From assembly GCF_000797515.1 (NCBI RefSeq), contig NZ_JSBN01000010.1, positions 1 to 64,000 on the forward strand: DNA of 64,000 bases, given 5' to 3'. Within the stretch, counting starts at the first letter, position 1. Each line of letters begins with the position of its first letter. The notes beneath the pieces are model-generated. The model made no database searches and was not told the DNA's origin. It saw only the letters and a list, made by a program, of their open reading frames with translations. Shown piece by piece: positions 57,054-64,000 of this stretch. The DNA is from Sphingomonas sp. Ant H11. GTDB lineage: Bacteria; Pseudomonadota; Alphaproteobacteria; Sphingomonadales; Sphingomonadaceae. A program made the position numbers and the translations under genes.

Positions 57054-58217
57054 GTGCGTGTTGGTCTTACTCTGCTGGCGCTCGTCCTGGCACAAACGCC
57101 GTTGCTTGCCGCTGCGGGCGATTCCCCGCGCATCCCGCCGGTCGCCAGCCTGACCGATGGCCAGTGGCTCAAGGGCGATCTCCATCTGCACTCGCGCCAC
57201 AGCAAGGATTCGACCAACAATCCCGAAGCGAAGATCATCAAATTCGCCGAGGATACGGGCTTCGACTATCTCGCCATCACCGATCACGACAATCACGTCG
57301 CGGGTGATGTCGCGCACAACACCTGGAGCGATCCCGAATTCAAATCCAAGTCGGTGATCCTGCTCTACGGTGCCGAATGGACGACCGAGCGCGGCCACGG
57401 CAACGTGTTCTCGGCCAAGCCCTACGACCATCAGCGCCTGTTCGATGTGCGCGATGCGCGGGACGCGAACATCCTTGCGGTCAAGAAAGCGCTCGGCATT
57501 CACCTTTCGGGCAACCATCCCGCCGGCAAGGACCATTTCGGTTTCAGCTTCGACATGCTCGATTCGCTGGAAGTGTGGAACTCGGCGATCTGGCCCAACA
57601 ATGCCGCTGCCATCATGATCTGGGACGACATGCTCAAATCGGGCCGCAAGCTCACCGGTCGCGGCGGCAGCGATTCGCATCACGGCACACCCGATACGCC
57701 CGAGCAGAAGACGTCCCACACCGGCGAACGCAGCGCCAACTATGTCGGCTCGCCAACCACCTGGGTGTTCGCCAAGACACGCGATGCCAGGGGCGTGGTC
57801 GACGCGCTGACCAATGGCCGCGTGTCGATCAGCGCCAATCCGTACGACCCGCGCGTAGAGCTACGCGCCGATCTCGACGGGGATGGGCGTATGGACATGA
57901 TGATGGGCGACAATGCGCGCCCGACCGGAAAGCCGGTCACGTTTCAGGTGCGCCTTGTCGGAGGCGGCGTGCGCGGTGGGGTCTATCACGTCCGCGTGAT
58001 CAAGAATGGCGATCCGCTCGGCACCTATGACACCGACCCCGCGAGCAACGCCGTAACCTTCGCCGACACGCCCGCCGCAAAGGGGCGCAGCTATTACCGC
58101 GTCGAGGTCGAAGGCCCGCAAACCCCCTATCCGCAAGTGCCGGTTTCGAGCCTGCTCAGCGGCAAGATGATCGCGCTGTCGAACCCGATCTATTTCAATT
58201 TCGATCCCCACTTCTGA
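57054..58217 (+). CDS. Secreted PHP-domain metallohydrolase, CehA/McbA-like
   Basis: This 387-residue protein has a signal peptide (1-20). The PHP metal-binding motifs DLHLHSRHS and ITDHDNH, the later GNHP and the GRGGSDSHHG segment indicate a metal-dependent phosphoesterase or carboxyl-ester hydrolase of the CehA/McbA group. A C-terminal beta domain (about residues 265-387) follows. The start is GTG at 57054 with AAAGGA upstream. It follows the TonB receptor by 62 bp and probably processes that receptor's substrate in the periplasm. The substrate is unknown. Confidence 0.83.
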   Translation: MRVGLTLLALVLAQTPLLAAAGDSPRIPPVASLTDGQWLKGDLHLHSRHSKDSTNNPEAKIIKFAEDTGFDYLAITDHDNHVAGDVAHNTWSDPEFKSKSVILLYGAEWTTERGHGNVFSAKPYDHQRLFDVRDARDANILAVKKALGIHLSGNHPAGKDHFGFSFDMLDSLEVWNSAIWPNNAAAIMIWDDMLKSGRKLTGRGGSDSHHGTPDTPEQKTSHTGERSANYVGSPTTWVFAKTRDARGVVDALTNGRVSISANPYDPRVELRADLDGDGRMDMMMGDNARPTGKPVTFQVRLVGGGVRGGVYHVRVIKNGDPLGTYDTDPASNAVTFADTPAAKGRSYYRVEVEGPQTPYPQVPVSSLLSGKMIALSNPIYFNFDPHF

Positions 58218-58529
58218 AGCGCCAGTCGACGGCGCACGCACGACCTGAAAGATTGCGGCGAGCGAACCGCCCGCTTGCGCGGTTTGCAAGGCGGTCCGCT
58301 TTCACGGCTGCGGTTGGGGTGTCAGATGTGTCGCCACCCGCGGACCAACAGTGTCGCGGATGCGTATAAAGTCGCGCAGTTCCTCACCGGCCGCAGGTAA
58401 CCGGTTCCGGTCGAGGAGGAGCGCTGTCGGCTCGAGATCCGCTACGCCACGTAAACGCTATCAAAGCCCGTTGCTCGCTGCCAAAGCGATGGTGAGGGCC
58501 TGCCTGAGCCGACCGGATAGGATGAGACA
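58218..58529. other. 312-bp spacer, no gene seen
   Basis: I see no convincing coding frame. An imperfect inverted repeat around 58265-58300 (CCGCCCGCTTGCGCGG, then GCAAGGCGGTCCGC) follows the PHP gene and may act as its terminator. The next gene's promoter should lie in the last 100 bp. Confidence 0.4.
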
Positions 58530-59413
58530 ATGATGATTCGCGCAATCGTGGTGTTGACTGCGTTAGCCGCTTCCGTGCCGGTCATCGCGCAAGATCCTCC
58601 CGTCGAACAGTCCACCATACCGGCAAGCGTGCCGCTTTGGCCGACGGGCGCGCCGGGCGTCGGCGCGCGAAGCACGGAAGCGGAAATCGGTCGCGACTAT
58701 TGGGTGCGCAACATCCACCGGCCATCGGTGATCGCCTATCCGGCCAACCGCGATCACAATAGCGGTGCCGCAGTGGTGATCTTTCCTGGCGGCGGGCACA
58801 AATTGCTTGTCTGGACCAATGAGGGGACCAAGGCCGCAGTGGCGCTCAACCGGATGGGGATATCGGCCTTCGTCGTTAAATATCGCCTCGCGAATGAGCC
58901 TGGCTCGCCTTATTCGGTGGAAGGCGATGCCGCCGATGACGCGCGACGTGCGGTGCGATGGGTTCGTGCCAATGCCGCGCGTATGGCATCGATCCTAAGC
59001 GGGTCGGCGTCATGGGCTTTTCGGCCGGCGGCGAGCTTGTCTCGCTGATCGCCGACAATCCCGAGCCTGCTGGTCGTCCGAAACGTGACGCGATCGATAC
59101 CGAGCTGGCACGGCCGGACTTTCAAATCCTGGTTTTCCCGGGGCCGCGCGGAATCCCCGCCAAAGCGATCAAGCAAGCGCCGCCAGCGTTCATTGTTGCG
59201 GGATCCATTGACCCATGCTGTGCTGCACCCTCTGTGGCGCTGTATGAACAGTTGCGCACCAATGGCATGTCGGCGGAACTCCATATGTATGCCGAGAGCG
59301 GCCATGCCTTCAATCTGGACGAATCGAACCGCATCTCGATCCTGCATTGGCCGGACCGTCTGCACGACTGGTTGGCCGATGGCGGGTGGCTCGAGCCTCG
59401 CCACGCTCAGTAA
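58530..59413 (+). CDS. Secreted alpha/beta hydrolase, acetyl-xylan-esterase-like (frameshifted)
   Basis: This protein is about 294 residues long. It has a signal peptide (1-20), VVIFPGGGHKLLVW (oxyanion region), the nucleophile Ser in GFSAGGE and a catalytic His in ESGHAFN. The pattern is that of the small secreted esterases often annotated with xylanase or acetyl-xylan esterase loci. The frame changes near 58970-58985 (NAAR then YGIDPKRVGVMGFSAGG); one added base restores it. No neighbouring gene defines its substrate. Confidence 0.82.
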
Positions 59414-59548
59414 GCGCAGCGGCGTCGATCGCGCGATCATGGGGCAGCGCCGCGATGAACGAGTGCGGCCTACAGCCGCACTGAATGTCTGGGGCTCCCA
59501 AGAAACATCCATCCCGCATCGGAGCGATTTGCGCCCTGTGTGCCAGCC

Positions 59549-60109
59549 TCAGGACGCTGCAGGGGCGCGGAAATATTGGAACATATGTGAGGCGTAATCG
59601 GCTTTCCCGAGATCAATGCCTTGAGCTCGAAGGATCGAATAGGCAGTCATCACGTGGAAATAGAATTGTGGCAGCGCCCAGTCGCGGGCGTATTGCTGCG
59701 CAGTGAGGTCCAAAATCATGCCGTTCGGCAGAGCATGGGCAATTGGGGTCGCAGGTTCAATTGCGATGCCCGCTGCCCCGGCGGACTCTACGATCGCCAG
59801 CGTTTCCGCGATCCGGGCTTGTGCGTCTGCCACGGTGCCCGGCCGCTCGTCGGCGTTGCGCCCTTCGTCCAGCAGGATCTGCAACGACGGCGGAAAGTCT
59901 CGTTGCAACAGCCGGAAGACTCCTTCCTGCGCTTGCCGACATGCGAAGCGCACCTGGGTCGCCAAAGGAAACATGTCCGGCGCGAGCCGCGCGCCCAACA
60001 AGGCGTCTGCGCCGCCGGTCGGTCGCTGGGCCTCAGCTTTGGCAAGCCACTTCGACAACGCGCCGAGCATCTGCACGTAAGTGGGTACGAGGAGGTCTGA
60101 CAGCGTCAT
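59549..60109 (-). CDS. DUF1993 family protein
   Basis: This 186-residue cytosolic protein fits the DUF1993 pattern (YVQMLGALSKWLAKAEA, LAPDMFPLATQVRFACRQAQEG, and QFYFHVMTAYSILRAQGIDLGKADY near the end). The family adopts a DinB-like helical bundle and has no established function. It stands alone, convergent with the esterase gene. Confidence 0.8.
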   Translation of the reverse strand: MTLSDLLVPTYVQMLGALSKWLAKAEAQRPTGGADALLGARLAPDMFPLATQVRFACRQAQEGVFRLLQRDFPPSLQILLDEGRNADERPGTVADAQARIAETLAIVESAGAAGIAIEPATPIAHALPNGMILDLTAQQYARDWALPQFYFHVMTAYSILRAQGIDLGKADYASHMFQYFRAPAAS

Positions 60110-60480
60110 AAGAGATTGCTTTCATAGCGGATCAGGCGCGTGCAGCCCAAGCCGCTACGAGCATGAGCGTCAAGCGCACCGTCGAGCGATCTAGGCCGCG
60201 AGACCCGAATTGGCGACCCACTCCGCTGTCGTTTGCGCCGTCGCAAGCGGGAATGAACCGATGCCGAAAATTGGGGATCGCAAGCCGCCCCTTGGATGTC
60301 GCACCGTCGCATTGTCGGCGGTGTTTTGAACGGCATTGGTTTGTTTAACGCGGTCGTTTTGATAGTTTACGAATCACTTTTAAAGTTTCAAAAATAACAA
60401 GATAGCGACATGAATCGAGCGGAAGGGGGAGGTGGCTTACGCCCCCCGGCCTGCTTGGCGCGCGAATAGGGAACGGGCGG
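60110..60480. other. 371-bp spacer before the M16 protease gene
   Basis: I see no supported coding frame. The segment 60340-60420 is AT-rich and probably contains the protease promoter. GATAGTTTACGAATC and GATAGCGAC occur here, but I see no clear palindrome. Confidence 0.35.
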
Positions 60481-63294
60481 ATGCGAAGGCTTTGGGTGGT
60501 CGCTGTGGCCTTCGCGGTGATTGGCTCGCCCTGCGCGTCCGCACAAACTCCGTTATGGGTTGCCGAAGAGCGTGGCGAGACCCCCGATCCCGCGATCCAC
60601 TACGGCGAACTCGCCAATGGCCTGCGCTACGCGGTCATGCGCAGCGCCGAGCCCAAGGGGGTCGCTGTCGTCGAATATCATATTGCGGTCGGCACCGCGC
60701 AGCAGTCCGCCAACGAAAAGGAGTTTGCGCATCTCGTCGAGCATATGGCGTTCGGCGCGACCACGACGTTTCCCAAGGGCGATGCAATCGCGCAATTGCA
60801 ATCGGCCGGTCTGCAATTGGGGGGTGATGTCAACGGCGCGACTTCTGCGCGCGGCACAGTGTACAGCCTTTCGATCCCGCAAGTGACGACCGAGAAGCTG
60901 GCGCTCGCGCTGCGATTCCTGCGCGGGTTTAGCGATGGCGCGCTGTTCGACGCCAACGAGGTTGAGCGGCAAAAGGGTGTGGTGGGGGCGGAGATTGCGG
61001 GCGGCGAGACGCAGGCAACACGCGCAGCCCGGGCGCTGCGGCAGCAATTCTATCCCGAACTGCCCTATTTGTGGGAAAAGCCTGCGCAACGGCTGGCCTC
61101 GCTTCATACCATTACGGCGGACCAGTTGCGCGCGTTTCATGACCGTTGGTATCGGCCCGACACCGCTTTTCTCGTCGTGGTGGGCGATGTCGACCCGAGC
61201 GAAACCGGCAAGGCACTTGAGGCTGCGTTTGCAAGCTGGAAACGGCCGTCCGCGCCGATTTCCGCGCTCAAGCCCGTGCTGTTTCAACCGCGCACCGCGT
61301 CCGCATCCGTCGTGCAAGAAGCCGGACTTACCGATTTGCTGACCCTTGGCGTGGCAAAGCCGCAGCCCAACGTCGTGCCGACGGCGGCGACGCGGCACGA
61401 TGCGATCTTGGCGACGCTCGGCATGGCCATCGTGCGCGATCGGCTCGAGCGGCTGGTGTTGACCAGCCCGCAGGTTCCGATCGCCTCGGTTTCTTTCCAA
61501 ACCTCGCGCTGGCCTGAGCTCGCCGAATTTTATTCCTTCTCCGCGAATTTCCGTACCGGCAAATGGCACGAGGCGCTGACGCTGCTCGAGCAGGAGACGC
61601 GCCGACCGCTGGTGACGGGATTCACCGTCCCGGAAGTCGATCGCGCCGTTACCAATACCTTGAAGGGCGCACGCAGTGCGTCGTTGCGCGCCGCCGCGCG
61701 GACCTCGTCCGAACTCGCCAACGGCATTGTGGCTGCCTATGCCGATCGCCAGGTCTTTGTGCTTCCGGAGCGGAACTTCCAGCGCATCTCGGAAGTGCTC
61801 AACGCTGCGTCCCCGGCGGACATCGCGGCGGCCTATAATGCGGTGTGGCGGGAAACGCCGCCGGCGATCGCGGTTGCCGGCTCGGAGGCATTGCCCGCAT
61901 CCTCGGCGCTTGTGCGAGATGCTTACGCCCTGGCGCATCGCGGTCCGCTGCCGACGCGCGATCTCACCCTCGCCGTCGCCAAGCAATTGCCCGTTCCCGG
62001 GCCTGCGGGCACCGTCGTCGAGCGGCATCATGTCGATGACCTGGGTGTCGAACAGATACGATTTGCGAACGGCGTCCGGCTCAACATCAAACATACCGAT
62101 TTCCGCGCCAATGAGGTGTTGACCACGATGCGGTTGGGCGGCGGGTTGCTGGCCATGCCACATGGCGAACGCCCGGTCGCGCCGCCGCTGTCGATGCTGT
62201 ACCTCGGCGGCGTCGCCGGGCTGAGCGCCGAGCAATTGCTCGCGGGTTTGCGGGCGACACAAGTGTCGGTCGATTCGGTCGCGCTCGGAACGAATGTCGT
62301 CCAGTTCAAGGGGCAGAATAACCCGGCATCGTTGTCCGATCAGCTTCGGCTTTGGGCGGATCTTGTCGGCAAGCCCGATTTTGATCCGCATGCCGACGCC
62401 TTGGTGCAAGCACGGGTAGAGGCGGCGCTGCAAAAGGCGGACGCGACGGCGATGGCGGCTTTTGCACGGCACTGGCCGGTGTTCAGCAACGGCGATCTGC
62501 GGTTCGCGCCGCTCGATCTGGCCGACGTCGCCGGATTGAGTTTCTCGCAGAGCCGGCAGCGTTTCGCACCGATCCTTGCCGATGCCCCGATCGAGGTCAC
62601 GATCGTCGGCGATATCGATGTCGATAAAGCGATTGCGGCGACTGCGGAAACGCTCGGCGCACTCCCCCCGCGCCGCGCCCAGCCGCTGCACGACGCCGGG
62701 CCCGATCCGAAGTTCCCGACGGGCGGCGAGCCGATCGTGTGGTCCCATCACGGCGATGCCGGGCGTGCGCTGGTGGTGTCGGCTTGGCGGGCGCACGACG
62801 GCTTCGACCCCAATGACGGTATTTCCCAGGCTGTTCTCGACGAGATCCTGCGGACCCGGCTTTTCAACGATCTGCGCCAGACGTCGGGTGCGACCTATTC
62901 TCCCGCGCCTTTTATATGCGGCATCGACCAGTGTGCGCGGCTTTGGCTATATCGGTGCGATCGTCGAAGTCGCCACCGGCGACGTTCCGCTTGCCGAACG
63001 GACGCTTCGCACGATTGCGAGTTCACTCGGCGAATTGGGGCCGACTGCGGAGGAACTGGCGCGCGTGACGGCACCGATGAAAGCGCGCGCCGCGCTTGAT
63101 ATGCGGACCAACGCCTGGTGGCTCAATGCGCTCGACTGGGCGCAGACGCAGCCCGACGCGTTGCGCGCGCGCGTGGCTATCAAAGCGCGCTGGCCGCGCT
63201 GTCGCTCGACCAATTGAAAGCCCGCGCCGCCGAAGTCTTTGGCACAGCACCGGTTACGATCCGCGTTTTGCCAAGCCCCGCCGCGAAACCCTGA
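60481..63294 (+). CDS. Periplasmic M16 zinc metalloprotease (two frameshifts)
   Basis: This pitrilysin-type protease is about 937 residues long with a signal peptide (1-22). The inverted zinc motif HLVEH (HxxEH) is near residue 87, with the third zinc ligand Glu further on (EVERQKGVVGAEI). Two M16 halves are present in one chain. Frame changes occur near 62905-62925 (YAASTSVRGFGYIGAIVEV follows) and near 63160-63180 (RGYQSALAALSLDQLKARAAEVFG follows, to the stop at 63292). Such enzymes degrade peptides in the periplasm; a specific role is not visible. Confidence 0.87.
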
Positions 63295-63342
63295 GCCGCG
63301 CCAGCCGCTTGCTACGGCGCGATCCGGCGTGGGCGGGAGACT

Positions 63343-64000
63343 CTACCGCACTACCGGCAGCACGATCTTCGATCCGGCGCACACCTGCTGCGTGGCCTTG
63401 ACGAAATCGGCAGGCGTGGCGCGGGCGATGTTGGGGACGAAGCTTTGCGGGTTGCGGTCGATTACCGGGAACCAGCTCGACTGCACTTGCACCATGATGC
63501 GGTGGCCCTTCAGGAAGACATGGTCGTGTTCGCGCAAGGGCACGTCCCAGTGCGTGACCTTGTTCGGCACCAGCGCTTGCGGCGTGGTGTCGCTGGCGAG
63601 GAAGCGGCCGCGGCGGACGTCCATCGCGATCGGCAATTGGTAGCCGTTCAGCGACTTGGCATAATCGCCGGGCTTGGGATGTTCGGGGGCCTTGACCGCA
63701 TCTTCGGGATAGACGTCGATCAGCTTGACGACGAAATCGCTGTCGGTGCCGCTGGTGGCGGCGGCGAGCTCGGCGAGCACGCTGCCCGTCACCGTCAGAT
63801 CGGCATCAAGCGGCGCGCTGGTGTAGCTCAGCACATCGGGGCGGCCCTGTAGGAAGCGTTGGTCGGCGGCTTCCCACCACGACCAATCGGGCGAGAGATA
63901 GGTGCCCGACATCGGGCGCGGGCGGAAGGGGACGGGGTTGGCCGGATCCGACACATAGTCGCGGCAGCCTTCGCTGGCGGCGGGTGCGGTGAAGGAGAGC
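63343..64000 (-). CDS. CocE/NonD-type hydrolase, C-terminal part (runs off window)
   Basis: This is the C-terminal jelly-roll domain of an X-Pro dipeptidyl-peptidase/CocE-family serine hydrolase. Recognisable parts are DVLSYTSAPLDADLTVTG, DSDFVVKLIDVYPE, LPIAMDVRRGRFL and HRIMVQVQSSWFPVIDRNPQ. The catalytic alpha/beta domain lies beyond 64000, since the frame stays open to the window edge. These enzymes cleave acyl esters or N-terminal dipeptides. It is convergent with the protease gene. Confidence 0.88.
   Translation of the reverse strand, partial: LSFTAPAASEGCRDYVSDPANPVPFRPRPMSGTYLSPDWSWWEAADQRFLQGRPDVLSYTSAPLDADLTVTGSVLAELAAATSGTDSDFVVKLIDVYPEDAVKAPEHPKPGDYAKSLNGYQLPIAMDVRRGRFLASDTTPQALVPNKVTHWDVPLREHDHVFLKGHRIMVQVQSSWFPVIDRNPQSFVPNIARATPADFVKATQQVCAGSKIVLPVVR

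Noticed and set aside
60553..62796. 747-codon open frame antisense to the M16 protease
   Set aside because: The sense frame has HxxEH and a signal peptide; the antisense translation shows no domain.
1..64000. CRISPR arrays, tRNA or rRNA genes, integrases or transposases
   Set aside because: No regularly spaced repeats, cloverleaf-like segments or transposase/integrase motifs were seen.

Overview
The window (about 64 kb, GC-rich throughout) looks like chromosome from a motile alphaproteobacterium, most likely a Sphingomonas or close relative. FliX and FlaF homologues are restricted to Alphaproteobacteria, fliX is divergent from flgI as in Caulobacter, and four TonB-dependent receptors sit beside glycan, phosphate-ester and sugar enzymes, which is typical of sphingomonads.

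Layout. 1-5 kb: housekeeping genes (hrpB helicase end, cation-efflux protein, polyprenyl diphosphate synthase, chorismate mutase) and a secreted histidine acid phosphatase. 5-23.5 kb: motility. It runs from a GAF histidine kinase through flgN-flgJ-flgI, divergent fliX, flgC-fliE-fliQ-fliR-flhB, divergent fliN-fliO-fliP, a tandem PilZ protein, and one long minus-strand operon motA-STAS-cheY-cheA-cheW-cheR-cheB-cheY-cheD-orf-motB-fliL-like, to flaF. 23.5-29.4 kb: an MCP with a CheR-docking tail, a GGDEF-EAL protein, and a FixJ-like regulator with a PAS/HisKA protein that lacks an ATPase domain. 29.4-30.6 kb: an AT-rich patch with a pentapeptide-repeat gene. 30.7-39.8 kb: divergent GH2 and GH31-PA14 glycosidases plus a TonB receptor, a probable plant-glycan locus. 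40-45.3 kb: TonB receptor, second histidine acid phosphatase and a PI-PLC-like enzyme, a candidate phosphoinositide/phytate locus. 45.7-53.5 kb: LacI regulator, MFS sugar transporter, TonB receptor, esterase and GH13 amylosucrase-type enzyme, a sux-like sucrose locus with an added esterase and two palindromic operators. 53.7-58.2 kb: TetR regulator, TonB receptor and PHP metallohydrolase. 58.5-64 kb: esterase, DUF1993 protein, M16 protease and the end of a CocE/NonD hydrolase.

Two cross-cutting observations stand out. First, the 9-mer ATCCTATAA occurs exactly five times in intergenic DNA just upstream of flagellar/chemotaxis genes, always in the same orientation, and looks like an uncharacterised motility promoter or operator element. 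Second, about 20 single-base frameshifts, many in homopolymers, break otherwise well-conserved genes in every region. This is more consistent with uncorrected sequencing errors than with gene decay, so the affected genes are annotated as one CDS across the shift.
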